This document shows, in pieces, positions 25,095 to 33,758 of a DNA stretch of 41,646 nucleotides. Both the position numbers and the translations under genes were made by a program. A model generated the notes under the pieces. That model ran no database searches. It saw only the letters and a list, made by a program, of their open reading frames with translations, and was not told the origin of the DNA. This DNA comes from an uncultured Clostridia bacterium (GTDB lineage: Bacteria; Bacillota; Clostridia; Oscillospirales; Acutalibacteraceae), in contig CANRMJ010000011.1 in assembly GCA_947631705.1 (NCBI GenBank), positions 1 through 41,646 on the forward strand. The letters run 5' to 3'. Position 1 is the stretch's first letter. Every line of letters begins with the position of its first letter.

Positions 25095-27608
25095 ATGGCA
25101 GAGAAAAAATGCTTTTCCAACGAATTTACAGAAATAACGCCATATCCTAAAAGCGCTGAGGAGCAGCGCAAATGGCGCGACGGCATGGTGAGCGGCAACG
25201 GGGAAAACGGCGTTATATGCTCAGGCTCGCCCTATAACGAAACATTTATTTTTCAAAATATTTATTTTATAATGCCGTCGGCGGAACCGCGTTTCACGCC
25301 GTGCGAGCTCACTGCCGAGCTTGAAGAGGCAAGGCAGGCGGTTATCAATTATGACGACACATGGAACGTGAACGGAAGAAAAAGAACTTTTGACTATTGT
25401 TTTCACCCGTCGCATCAACTGCGGCTTAAAATCAACCCTTGCTCTTACAGTGATTATGTTCGTTTCACAAATTACGAAACCGCCGAAATTGTTGTTAAAT
25501 TCACAGATGAAAACGGCGTTTGGGAAAGGTCAACATTTTCTTCCCGCGAGGACAACGTGACCGTTACAAGAATAAAGCAATCGAGTAAAGGCGCAAAAAT
25601 AAATCTTGTGTTATCAATAGACGACTGCGGCTCCATGGCGAAATTCGGTATGGGTGACGAGGTCAATATGATTTATAAAAAACTCGTTGACCGTGATTGC
25701 GGCTATATTGCGCAGATAACCCATTATCCGAGTTACGCGGGCAGCGAGCTTGCGGAAGGCGGATTCTGCGGCTTAACGCGGGTGCTTGTGAAAGGCGGAG
25801 CGAAAGAAAGAATATTTTTTGAATGCGAAACGGACAGGCAAAACGTCGGTTCACACTCGAATCCCTGCATTAAAATCACGAATGCGGACGAGGTGTGCCT
25901 CATAACCAAATCGGACAGGAGCTTTGATATGGGCTCTTTCAACGATTTTAAAGATGATGAAAAATACGAACTTTTAAACAAAATTTTCGGAGAAACGAAT
26001 GCCGTTGCGGAGAAATATTCCTCACACGGCGAGTTTGATTACAACGCGGCGCTTGCCGCCCACATAAAAAAGCACGCCGCTCTGTTTAACGCCGTTGATT
26101 TCACCTTGGGCGGAAACGAAAATAAAAACACTTCAAACGAAAGTTTAATTGAGCTTCAGAAAAAAAGCCGCCGGCTTGAGCCGGCGCTTGTTGAACGCGC
26201 TTACAATCAGGGCAGATACGCGCAAATCTGCTGCGCCGGAACGCTTGCGCCCAGGCTCTGCGGTATGTGGACGGGCGAGTGGAATCCGCCGTGGCGCGGA
26301 ATTTACACTATGGACGCAAACGTTAATCTTCAGGTTTCAGGTATGAATACCGGCAACGTTTACGATGCCGCCGTGGGTTACATAAAATTTATTCTTCGCC
26401 AAATACCCGATTGGGAGGATAACGCCGCCAAAACATATTCGATGACAAACGCTGTTCAGGCGCCCGTCAACACAGACGGCGACAGGGCGATGATGGTTGA
26501 ATACGATATCTATTATCCTTTTCAGTATTGGAACGCGGGAGCGAGCTGGCTGCTTTTGCCCATATATGAATTTTGGCAGTGCCGTGGCAACACGGTTATT
26601 GAATTTGAGGGCAAAAGGCTTGATTTGGAAAGGGATATACTTCTCCCGCTGCTCACAAAGCAGGCTGATTTTTGGGAGCAGCTCTGCACGCCGGAATACT
26701 ATACGGACAAAAACGGAAATGCCTGTTATAAAAAGGGAAAAACAAAACTTGAACTCGGCGAGAAATATATGTTTATTCCCGCTTATTCGCCGGAAAACAG
26801 CCCCACGGGTTACAATTCGGCGATAACGGCAAACGCCGCAATGGATATAGCCGCGGCGCGCGACGGACTCAAAATGACAATAGATGTTGAAAAATCCGTT
26901 GCCGCGGCGGGTTATGAGAAAAGAATTGAGAAATGGGAGAGGCTGCTCAATTATCTTCCCGATTATAAATTCGACGGCACGGGAGCGCTCTGCGAGTGGT
27001 CTGTGCCGAGATACAAAGAAAATAACAAGCACCGCCATATAAGCCATCTTTACTGTGCTTGGCCTGCTTATGAGACACAAAATAACGCCGCTCTCGCAAA
27101 GGCTTGCGGCAAAGCCGTTGAAAACAGAAACAGAGAAAACGAGGGAAAAGACGACACCCCGTCGCACGGCTGGGTTCACAAGGCGCTTGTGGGCGCAAGG
27201 CTCAAAAACGCCGATTCCGTTTACAACTCGCTTTACACCCTTATGAGCAGCGAAATATATTACACCTCTTTAATGACGGATCACAATACCGACAGGCGCT
27301 CAAACTGCTTTTGCACCGACACGGTAATGGGAACCGTGGGCATTATTAATGAAACGCTGCTTTATTCAAACAGCGGCGTTATCGAGGCGCTGCCCGCTCT
27401 TCCCTCAGAATGGAAAAGCGGAAAAATAAAGGGTATGCGTGCAAGAACAAACGCATACGCCGATATTGAATGGAACAGTGAAACGGTTAATGTTAAGGTT
27501 ACGAGCGGCAAAGCGCAGACAATTGAAATAAGGCTTTACGGAGGCACTTCGCGCAAGATTGATTTTAAGGCAAATGAAACCAAAGAGATAACCTTTAACA
27601 GAAAATAA
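25095..27608 (+). CDS. GH95-type alpha-L-fucosidase (divergent), cytosolic
   Basis: 837 residues from ATG 25095 (AAAGG 12 nt upstream; GTG 25086 is an in-frame alternative). The layout is GH95: N-terminal beta-sandwich (WRDGMVSGNGENGVICSG), then an (alpha/alpha)6 barrel with GMWTGEWNPPWRGIYTMDANVNLQ, whose NxN pair matches the catalytic-site asparagines of GH95. Further motifs are AYSPEN with the candidate acid Glu, KHRHISHLYCAWPAYE, SHGWVHKALVGARL, and a C-terminal LPALPSEWKSGKIKGMRAR. The usual IDGNFG motif is TDTVMG here, keeping the Asp. With no signal peptide it would release L-fucose (or L-galactose) in the cytosol. The fucose operon 9 kb away supports fucose. Substrate remains inferred. 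Confidence 0.85.
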   Translation: MAEKKCFSNEFTEITPYPKSAEEQRKWRDGMVSGNGENGVICSGSPYNETFIFQNIYFIMPSAEPRFTPCELTAELEEARQAVINYDDTWNVNGRKRTFDYCFHPSHQLRLKINPCSYSDYVRFTNYETAEIVVKFTDENGVWERSTFSSREDNVTVTRIKQSSKGAKINLVLSIDDCGSMAKFGMGDEVNMIYKKLVDRDCGYIAQITHYPSYAGSELAEGGFCGLTRVLVKGGAKERIFFECETDRQNVGSHSNPCIKITNADEVCLITKSDRSFDMGSFNDFKDDEKYELLNKIFGETNAVAEKYSSHGEFDYNAALAAHIKKHAALFNAVDFTLGGNENKNTSNESLIELQKKSRRLEPALVERAYNQGRYAQICCAGTLAPRLCGMWTGEWNPPWRGIYTMDANVNLQVSGMNTGNVYDAAVGYIKFILRQIPDWEDNAAKTYSMTNAVQAPVNTDGDRAMMVEYDIYYPFQYWNAGASWLLLPIYEFWQCRGNTVIEFEGKRLDLERDILLPLLTKQADFWEQLCTPEYYTDKNGNACYKKGKTKLELGEKYMFIPAYSPENSPTGYNSAITANAAMDIAAARDGLKMTIDVEKSVAAAGYEKRIEKWERLLNYLPDYKFDGTGALCEWSVPRYKENNKHRHISHLYCAWPAYETQNNAALAKACGKAVENRNRENEGKDDTPSHGWVHKALVGARLKNADSVYNSLYTLMSSEIYYTSLMTDHNTDRRSNCFCTDTVMGTVGIINETLLYSNSGVIEALPALPSEWKSGKIKGMRARTNAYADIEWNSETVNVKVTSGKAQTIEIRLYGGTSRKIDFKANETKEITFNRK

Positions 27609-27636
27609 CAGTCCCAAAAGGTTTTAATTCACATTT

Positions 27637-28839
27637 TCAGGCAGGCGGATTAGACTCCGCGCTGTTCAGCAACGGGGATTTCACCCTGTTGCTTAACAAT
27701 ATTGATGAGATAAACATAACGGTAAAGCAAACAAAAAGATACGCGGGGAAATATCCGATTCCGAAATTATCTGAAACAAAGCCGAAGATAATCGGCGTTA
27801 AAAGAATGGAAGTGTAGGCAAAACCCATTTGTGTTCCGATAACCGCCTGAGATATTTTATCGTCAAAATATTTAACGGTAAGTTGAGTCATATTCGGAAA
27901 GAACGGTCCGTTCCCGAAACCCACAAGAAAAAGTCCGGCAACAGCTAAAACAGTGTTTTGCGATATGAAAAGTATCGCGATTGCGGCAAGCGTGAGCGCC
28001 TGCCCTGTGTAAATCACCGTTTCGCAGGATAATTTTTTAACAACAAATCCCGAAACAAATCTTCCGAGTGCAAGTCCGATAAAATAAAATGTTATGATTC
28101 TCGCGCCGTATTCGGGAGAAAGACCCTTCGCGTTAACAAGATATGTGCTGCCCCATATAAGGCACAGGGATTCTATCGCGCAGGAACCCACAAATGTCAG
28201 CCACTGTATTCTTACTGCCGGATTTTTTAATAAAACACTGAATTTTACGGCGGATTTTTTCTTAGCGGACGGTTCATATTCCGAATTGTCCGCCCGTTTC
28301 CATAAGGGCAGAGATAAAACGATTATAACGAATATTGCAAGCTGAATAAAAAACATGGTTCTGTAGCCGTTTCGCCAGCGCATACCGTTTTTAAGAAAGA
28401 GCGACATAATATAGGGGCTCATCGCAACGCCTACTCCGTATGAACAGTGAAGAAAATTCATATGCGCAGCGCTGTAATGCTTTGCAACGTAATTGTTCAG
28501 AGCAACGTCTATGGAACCCGCGCCTATTCCCTGAGGCACGGCACAGAGGCACAGCCAAAGCATATTTTTTGAAAATGAAAAGCCGAGGAGCGCAATAACC
28601 GTGAGCGCCGTGCTGAAAGCGGCAACGGGAGCCGTTTTAAAGCGGTTTACAATTCTTTCGCTCAAAAAGCTTGATACAATGGTGCCGATTGATACGATGA
28701 ATGAAATAATGCCAACGTTTGAAACATCAATGCCGAATTCCGTGTAAATCGCGGGCCATGCGCTGCCTAAAATCGAATCGGGAATGCCTAAACCGATATA
28801 GGAAATAAAAATAACCGTAATTATAATTGTTGTAACCAT
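27637..28839 (-). CDS. MFS transporter, 12 transmembrane segments
   Basis: 400 residues, nearly all hydrophobic helices. The opening FISYIGLGIPDSILGSAWPAIYTEFG and the loop SERIVNRFKTAPVAAF belong to the sugar/drug MFS group with FucP-like N-termini. A central loop (WKRADNSEYEPSAKKKSAVKF) separates the two six-helix halves. GGGAGG lies before the ATG. The substrate is unknown, but sugar is likely because it is convergent with the GH95 gene (28 bp gap). The last ~20 residues overlap a palindrome (27665-27696) and may be altered by it. Confidence 0.85.
   Translation of the reverse strand: MVTTIIITVIFISYIGLGIPDSILGSAWPAIYTEFGIDVSNVGIISFIVSIGTIVSSFLSERIVNRFKTAPVAAFSTALTVIALLGFSFSKNMLWLCLCAVPQGIGAGSIDVALNNYVAKHYSAAHMNFLHCSYGVGVAMSPYIMSLFLKNGMRWRNGYRTMFFIQLAIFVIIVLSLPLWKRADNSEYEPSAKKKSAVKFSVLLKNPAVRIQWLTFVGSCAIESLCLIWGSTYLVNAKGLSPEYGARIITFYFIGLALGRFVSGFVVKKLSCETVIYTGQALTLAAIAILFISQNTVLAVAGLFLVGFGNGPFFPNMTQLTVKYFDDKISQAVIGTQMGFAYTSILLTPIIFGFVSDNFGIGYFPAYLFVCFTVMFISSILLSNRVKSPLLNSAESNPPA
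27665..27696 (-). repeat. TAAGCAAC-ended hairpin in the 3' end of the MFS gene
   Basis: AGCAACGGGG (27668-27677) and CCCTGTTGCT (27684-27693) pair at 9 of 10 positions with a 6-nt loop; on the minus strand the unit begins TTAAGCAACAGGG. The terminal octamer is the same as in the 47-bp element. It encodes VKSPLLNS near the C-terminus, echoing the SPLL encoded by the repeat in the DUF5107 gene. It might also help end the convergent GH95 transcript. Confidence 0.5.
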
Positions 28840-28867
28840 AACGCCGCCTCCCGATAAATTCTAATTT

Positions 28868-28896
28868 ATAATATCATCTTTTCGCTGCGCAAACAA
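28868..28896 (-). promoter_or_regulatory. Promoter of the MFS gene
   Basis: On the minus strand TTGTTT (28896-28891), 17 nt, TATTAT (28873-28868), 29 nt before the start codon. Confidence 0.55.
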
Positions 28897-28934
28897 CAAA
28901 AAATTTGTTAAAGGAAAATCCGCTTTTAAATATA

Positions 28935-28964
28935 TTGTTTTTATTTAGTCATATATGTTATAAT
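28935..28964 (+). promoter_or_regulatory. Promoter of the endonuclease/exonuclease/phosphatase gene
   Basis: TTGTTT (28935-28940), 18 nt, perfect TATAAT (28959-28964). AAAGGGGG (28968-28975) follows almost at once, so the leader would be only about 13 nt. Confidence 0.6.
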
Positions 28965-28983
28965 TCTAAAGGGGGTGCGGAAT

Positions 28984-29889
28984 ATGAAAAAGGCAAAAAA
29001 AATAATTTTATCAACGGTTGCCGTTTTATTGGCGGTAATCATCTGCTGGGGCGGTATAATGTTTATGTATTATCCCAATTACAAACAGAATAAGCATCGA
29101 ATTACCACAGCGGAGCAGAGCAGCGACGAAATAAGAATTATGAGCTGCAATCTGCGCTGCATAAGCCCGATTGATTTGGGCAAAAAGAGCTGGTTTTACA
29201 GGGCGGATTTGATTATTAAAAATATTGAAAAAGAAAATCCGGGCATAATCGGCTTTCAGGAGGCAACAAAATGGCATTACAGCTACCTCTGCGATGTGCT
29301 TGGCGGCTATGATTCCGTGATAACTTATCGCGACAATGCGTTTAACTCGGAAGGCTGCCCGATATTTTACCGCACCGATTTATACTCGCTTATAGACAAG
29401 GGCTCTTTTTGGCTTTCCGAAACGCCCGATGTGATGAGCAAGGATTGGAATTCCGCGTTTAACAGAGTTTGCAGCTATGTTATTTTAAAGGAAAACGCGT
29501 CAGGGAAGGAATTTGTTGTTTTCAACACTCATCTTGACCATATAAGCGATGAGGCGCGTATAAACGGAATTGGCGTTGTTCTTGATAAAATCGAGCAGTT
29601 CGGCTCGCTGCCGTCTATGATAATGGGCGATTTTAACGCCGAGGAGAGCTCCGAAACCTACAAGAGCGTTACAGAGAATTTTCTTGACGCCAAATATCAA
29701 ACCGAAAATACAATGACAAGCTGCACATATCAGAATTGGGGAAAATCGCTCGACCGCAACTGTATAGACTATCTTATGATTTCCAAAACAGGCTTTAAGG
29801 TAAACTCTTATAAGGTTGTAACCGATACATACGACGGTGTTTATCCGAGCGACCATTTTCCGCTTTCCGTAAATCTAACGCTTGAATAA
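28984..29889 (+). CDS. Membrane-anchored endonuclease/exonuclease/phosphatase (EEP) family protein
   Basis: 301 residues. A lysine-rich start and the hydrophobic stretch ILSTVAVLLAVIICWGGIMFM (about 8-30) form a signal anchor placing the enzyme outside the membrane. The EEP fold motifs follow: RIMSCNLRC, IIGFQEA (metal-binding Glu), VFNTHLDH, MIMGDFNAEESS, IDYLMIS and YPSDHFPLSV (catalytic Asp-His). The family hydrolyses phosphodiesters (DNA, phosphoinositides, sphingomyelin). An exposed phosphatase or nuclease role is likely and the substrate unknown. ATG 28984 is chosen for the 8-nt spacing to AAAGGGGG. Confidence 0.9.
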   Translation: MKKAKKIILSTVAVLLAVIICWGGIMFMYYPNYKQNKHRITTAEQSSDEIRIMSCNLRCISPIDLGKKSWFYRADLIIKNIEKENPGIIGFQEATKWHYSYLCDVLGGYDSVITYRDNAFNSEGCPIFYRTDLYSLIDKGSFWLSETPDVMSKDWNSAFNRVCSYVILKENASGKEFVVFNTHLDHISDEARINGIGVVLDKIEQFGSLPSMIMGDFNAEESSETYKSVTENFLDAKYQTENTMTSCTYQNWGKSLDRNCIDYLMISKTGFKVNSYKVVTDTYDGVYPSDHFPLSVNLTLE

Positions 29890-29899
29890 GCATAATTTT

Positions 29900-29933
29900 A
29901 AGCCGCCCGAATTTTATTCGGGCGGCTTTTTAA
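29900..29933 (+). terminator. Rho-independent terminator after the EEP gene
   Basis: Perfect 12-bp stem AAGCCGCCCGAA / TTCGGGCGGCTT with a 5-nt loop and a following T run. Confidence 0.95.
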
Positions 29934-30016
29934 CGCGGTATAAGCGGTATAATTTGTTAAGTTAAACCTGTTTTGTTTAATTTAAGCGTGCCTTAAGCGC
30001 ATTTTCGCCGATTAAA

Positions 30017-31471
30017 TCAATCCCACTCGGTGCCTGTAACCTTATCAAGGTCAACTCCCTTCGTGTCGTGAACCTTTGTTATAAGCGCGATGAGTGAGGC
30101 TGTCATTCCCGGTATCGCAAGGCAAAGCGTTATAATCGGAACGGCGGTGTTGCCGAACTTCGTTATAAGCGGAAGTCCGATAACATAGGCAACTATATAT
30201 CCGACTCCTATCGCAAGGAACTGAGCGGAAACGATTGACGAGCGAAGATTTGTGGGCGACGATTCGGTGATTATCATTATATCCACGTCTGAAGCTCCCC
30301 AGTAAGCTCCCACGGCGGCGCCGCAGAGAATTCCGACAAGATAGGGGTTCCACGCGTTATTTGAACCCACGGTGAACAAAACAAACGCGGTTATGGTCAG
30401 CGCTGTCATAAAAATCGCGGATTTCTTTCTGCCCAGCGAATCGGCGAAGAAACCAACTAAAAGCTGGGCAATCGCGCTCCCCACGGGAAACAGGAAAAGC
30501 GCCTGCGTAACTGCGCCCACGCTTGCCGCGTTCAGCGCCTCATCAAGCGACCCGTATGCGCCGCCCGCAAGATAATTCTGCGCAAAGCCGTAGGACAGCA
30601 CAACCTGATAATGCATTGTTATTATTACTCCGAAATTGGTGAGCGCAGTAACTATAAACACCCAACGGAGCTGCTTGTGGCTCATTGCGAACTTTAAACC
30701 CGTGAAAAATCCGCCCTGCTTGCCATCGGCGCTTTTTGATTTCTTTTCCGCCTCAAGCTCTTCATCTGTCATATTTAGATATTTAAGCCTTGAATCAATA
30801 AAAGCGTCTGTTTCCCTGGCAAAGAAAAGAGCTATAAAGGAGCTTGCAAGACCGATGATTCCGGGAATCAGATAAACGGCGCGCCATTTAGACGAATCTG
30901 TCATAAACAGGTGCCTGAAAAGGGGCACAAGCATAACCCCTAAAGTTGCAACGCACTTTATTGTTGAATAAATTTTTGCCCTGTGCTTTGCGGGCACAGA
31001 CTCCATAATATAAACAACCTGCATATCGTGAGGAACGAAAAACAGTATGATCACAGAGCCGATAACGTAGGGAACAAGCCCTTTTGTGATTGCTATGCAA
31101 AACAGACCTATGCCCATTCCCAATGTGTTTATCACAAGAAACAGCTTGCGGCCGAGACGGTCCGAAAGCGGTTTGTAGAATATGGACATTGCCTGGAAAG
31201 GAATAGCGATAAAGCCGAGCAAATCAAGCATACCTACCGAGCTGTTGCCGAATTTCGCCATTAAATCGTTTGCGATTTCCGTTTTCATAAGCGTTGAGAT
31301 TTGAGAGGCGATTTCATCTGTAACGTAAATCATACTTATAAGAAAAACAAGATAAATCAGATAGTAACTTCTTTTGGGCTTTGCCTTTTCCTTTTCCCAT
31401 TTTCTGATTTCACGCGCCTTTTTTTCTGCTCTTCTTTTCATCTGTTCCGATGTAAGCGTTTTGGTTTTCAT
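30017..31471 (-). CDS. MFS transporter (sugar-porter-like)
   Basis: 484 residues from the ATG at 31471, which has AAAGGGAG 6 nt upstream; the frame continues 40 codons further up without ribosome site. A charged cytosolic N-terminus (~45 residues, RRAEKKAREIRKWEKEKAK) precedes 12 membrane segments. The MFS A-loop occurs twice (YKPLSDRLGRKLFL and GFFADSLGRKKSA), and VPAKHRAKIYST is the matching loop. A central cytosolic loop (LNMTDEELEAEKKSKSADGKQGG) is present. It diverges from the GH31 gene and probably carries the sugar or oligosaccharide that GH31 processes. The substrate is not identifiable. Confidence 0.87.
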   Translation of the reverse strand: MKTKTLTSEQMKRRAEKKAREIRKWEKEKAKPKRSYYLIYLVFLISMIYVTDEIASQISTLMKTEIANDLMAKFGNSSVGMLDLLGFIAIPFQAMSIFYKPLSDRLGRKLFLVINTLGMGIGLFCIAITKGLVPYVIGSVIILFFVPHDMQVVYIMESVPAKHRAKIYSTIKCVATLGVMLVPLFRHLFMTDSSKWRAVYLIPGIIGLASSFIALFFARETDAFIDSRLKYLNMTDEELEAEKKSKSADGKQGGFFTGLKFAMSHKQLRWVFIVTALTNFGVIITMHYQVVLSYGFAQNYLAGGAYGSLDEALNAASVGAVTQALFLFPVGSAIAQLLVGFFADSLGRKKSAIFMTALTITAFVLFTVGSNNAWNPYLVGILCGAAVGAYWGASDVDIMIITESSPTNLRSSIVSAQFLAIGVGYIVAYVIGLPLITKFGNTAVPIITLCLAIPGMTASLIALITKVHDTKGVDLDKVTGTEWD

Positions 31472-31532
31472 ATTTTTCTCCCTTTTAATACGGTTTTGCG
31501 AAAAACACATTATTTTTTTACCCTGTATTTGT

Positions 31533-31561
31533 ATTTTACTATAAACAAACCGAATCATCAA
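31533..31561 (-). promoter_or_regulatory. Promoter of the MFS transporter gene
   Basis: On the minus strand TTGATG (31561-31556), 17 nt, TAAAAT (31538-31533), about 62 nt before the start codon. Confidence 0.6.
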
Positions 31562-31700
31562 CGTTTTTTTATTCAACAAGCGGTTTGCCACGCCGTTAAA
31601 CGCGGCAAATTTGCGAAATTAAACCTATTTTGATCGGCTCCCGCTGAAAGAAAAAGGTGTTTAACGCCGACTCCAGAGGCGGGGAACATCTTTTCAAATG

Positions 31701-31710
31701 TTGTATACAA
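31701..31710. promoter_or_regulatory. TTGTATACAA palindromic operator candidate
   Basis: A perfect 10-bp palindrome 5 bp upstream of the GH31 -35 box. Its TTGT-n-ACAA form is like operators of GntR-family regulators. No GntR gene is in the window. Confidence 0.4.
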
Positions 31711-31715
31711 ATTTA

Positions 31716-31744
31716 TTGTAAAGACAAAGCCGCCGTGCTACAAT
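31716..31744 (+). promoter_or_regulatory. Promoter of the GH31-two-component operon
   Basis: TTGTAA (31716-31721), 17 nt, TACAAT (31739-31744); predicted leader about 50 nt. Confidence 0.7.
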
Positions 31745-31799
31745 AAAATCATAAAAACGGCGGATCAACCAAAACCGTGAGCTTTGAAGGAGAGAAAAA

Positions 31800-33746
31800 A
31801 TGAAAAACACCGTTATAAGCAAAAACGAGATACTTTTTTCAAGGCAGGGCGAGCTTGTTCGCATAACTCCCTGCCACGCAAACGCAATACGCTTTGAGGC
31901 TTTCCCCGATTGCAGAATAAACAACGAAAATTTCACGCTTATGCCGCAGCGCGCAGACGCGGAAATAACGGAAGAGGAAAACTTTGTTATTATGACCGCG
32001 GGCAAGCTTTCCGTTAAACTTGAAAAAAACGGCAAGGTGAGTTATTTAAGCGGCGGCAAAGTGATTTTAGAGGAAAAGCCGGAGCTCACCTTTAACGGAG
32101 GGTTTCGTCATTACGAAAACAAAAGCAGCGGGCTGTGGTCAGCCAGAGTTACCTTTAAAGAAAGGGACGGCGAGCATTTTTACGGACTCGGCCACGAGGC
32201 AAGCAACAGATTTGACTTAAAAGGCTGCTCATTTGACATACGCCATGTAAACGCCAAATGCACGGTTCCGATTTTGTATTCCTCGCTCGGATACGGCTTT
32301 TTATGGAATAATCCCGCAATCGGAAACGTGGAGCTCTCTTTAAACAGAACACGCTGGAGCGTTAACACAACAAAGAAAATAGACTATGTGGTAATATGCG
32401 GAGATCCGAGGGAAACTTCTGCGGCGCTTGCCGATTTAACAGGTCACGCGCCGGTTATGCCGCATTGGGCAACAGGCTTTTGGCAGAGCAGACTGAGATA
32501 CGAAACTCAAGAGGAGCTGTTGAGCGTTGCGCGCAGATATAAAGAGGAAAATATACCGCTTTCGGCTATAATTGCCGATTATTTTCACTGGACGGAGCAG
32601 GGCGACTATAAATTTGACCCGGCATACTGGAGCGATATAAAGGCTATGACGGACGAACTGCACAAAATGAACACAAAACTTGTTGTGTCTGTTTGGCCGA
32701 CAATAAACGGCGGCAGTGAAAATTATTCCCATATGCGCGATAACAATATGCTTATCCGCACCGCGCGGGGAGCGGACAGAGTTTTTGATTTCTACGGCTG
32801 GCAGGCGGAAATAGACGTTACAAATCCCGCCGCGCGCGATTTTGTGTGGAGCAGATTAAAGGAAAATTACATAGACAACGGAGTGGACGCTCTTTGGTTT
32901 GACGAGGCGGAGCCGGAGATTCACCCCGAACATTTCGACAATTTAATTATGCATATCGGCAGAGGCGACGAGGTGGGTCTGCTCTATCCTTATTACTATT
33001 CAAAGCTCGCTTACGACGGGTTCAGGTCGGCAGGCGTTGAGGTTCCCGTAACGCTTACGAGGTGCGCCTATACGGGCAGTCAAAAATTCGGTTCCCTTGT
33101 GTGGAGCGGAGATATTCCCTCTACCTTTGAAAGCCTTGCCGCGCAGGTCAAGGCGGGTCTGAATATGTCTATGTGCGGAATTCCGTGGTGGAACACGGAT
33201 ATCGGCGGATTTTACGGAGGCGACGCGCAAAGCGATGAATTTCGCGAGCTTATCGTTCGATGGTTTCAATACGGAGTGTTTTCGCCCGTTATGCGCCTGC
33301 ACGGAAACAGAAACAGGCACGGCGAAAAGCACAACGTAAAAGAACCCTCCGGCGATCCGAACGAGTTATGGAGCTTCGGCGAGAAAAACTTTGAAATATT
33401 AAAAGACCTTGTTTTTTTAAGAGAGAGGCTGAGACCGTATATTGAGCGCCATATGAAGATTGCGGCGGAAAAGGGATATCCCGTTATGCGCCCGATGTTT
33501 TTTGATTTTCCCGATGATGAGATATGCTACACGCTCGGCGAGCAGTATATGTTCGGCGATGATATTCTGTTTGCTCCCATAGTAAACAAAGGGCAAACAG
33601 AGAAAACCGTTTATCTGCCGGAGGGCGAATGGGTGCTTACAAAAGACAAACGGATATATAAAAAAGGAAATCACGTTATAACCGCCGGGATAAACGAATA
33701 CATAGTATTTGTTAAGCGCGGGGCAGACGTATTAAACTGCTTTTAA
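31800..33746 (+). CDS. Glycoside hydrolase family 31 (alpha-glucosidase/alpha-xylosidase type), cytosolic
   Basis: 648 residues: N-terminal beta-sandwich (1-215), TIM barrel (220-540) and C-terminal beta domains. The nucleophile is Asp368 in ALWFDEAEPE and the acid/base Asp438 in VWSGDIPSTFES. The motifs GFWQSRLRY, IPLSAIIADYFHW and MCGIPWWNTDIGGFYGG are typical of GH31. There is no signal peptide. Alpha-glucosidase, alpha-xylosidase and sulfoquinovosidase activities share this fold; the sequence does not decide between them. The response regulator starts 13 nt after the stop with its own AAGGAGG site, so the GH and the two-component system are probably one transcript. Confidence 0.92.
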   Translation: MKNTVISKNEILFSRQGELVRITPCHANAIRFEAFPDCRINNENFTLMPQRADAEITEEENFVIMTAGKLSVKLEKNGKVSYLSGGKVILEEKPELTFNGGFRHYENKSSGLWSARVTFKERDGEHFYGLGHEASNRFDLKGCSFDIRHVNAKCTVPILYSSLGYGFLWNNPAIGNVELSLNRTRWSVNTTKKIDYVVICGDPRETSAALADLTGHAPVMPHWATGFWQSRLRYETQEELLSVARRYKEENIPLSAIIADYFHWTEQGDYKFDPAYWSDIKAMTDELHKMNTKLVVSVWPTINGGSENYSHMRDNNMLIRTARGADRVFDFYGWQAEIDVTNPAARDFVWSRLKENYIDNGVDALWFDEAEPEIHPEHFDNLIMHIGRGDEVGLLYPYYYSKLAYDGFRSAGVEVPVTLTRCAYTGSQKFGSLVWSGDIPSTFESLAAQVKAGLNMSMCGIPWWNTDIGGFYGGDAQSDEFRELIVRWFQYGVFSPVMRLHGNRNRHGEKHNVKEPSGDPNELWSFGEKNFEILKDLVFLRERLRPYIERHMKIAAEKGYPVMRPMFFDFPDDEICYTLGEQYMFGDDILFAPIVNKGQTEKTVYLPEGEWVLTKDKRIYKKGNHVITAGINEYIVFVKRGADVLNCF

Positions 33747-33758
33747 GGAGGAAAAATC

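Larger units (their letters stand above)
31472..31799. promoter_or_regulatory. Divergent control region between MFS and GH31 genes
   Basis: 328 bp without a gene. It contains the MFS promoter (31533-31561, minus), a TTGTATACAA palindrome (31701-31710) and the GH31 promoter (31716-31744). Around 31580-31615 there is an imperfect hairpin (TTTGCCACGC / GCGGCAAA). Confidence 0.6.
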
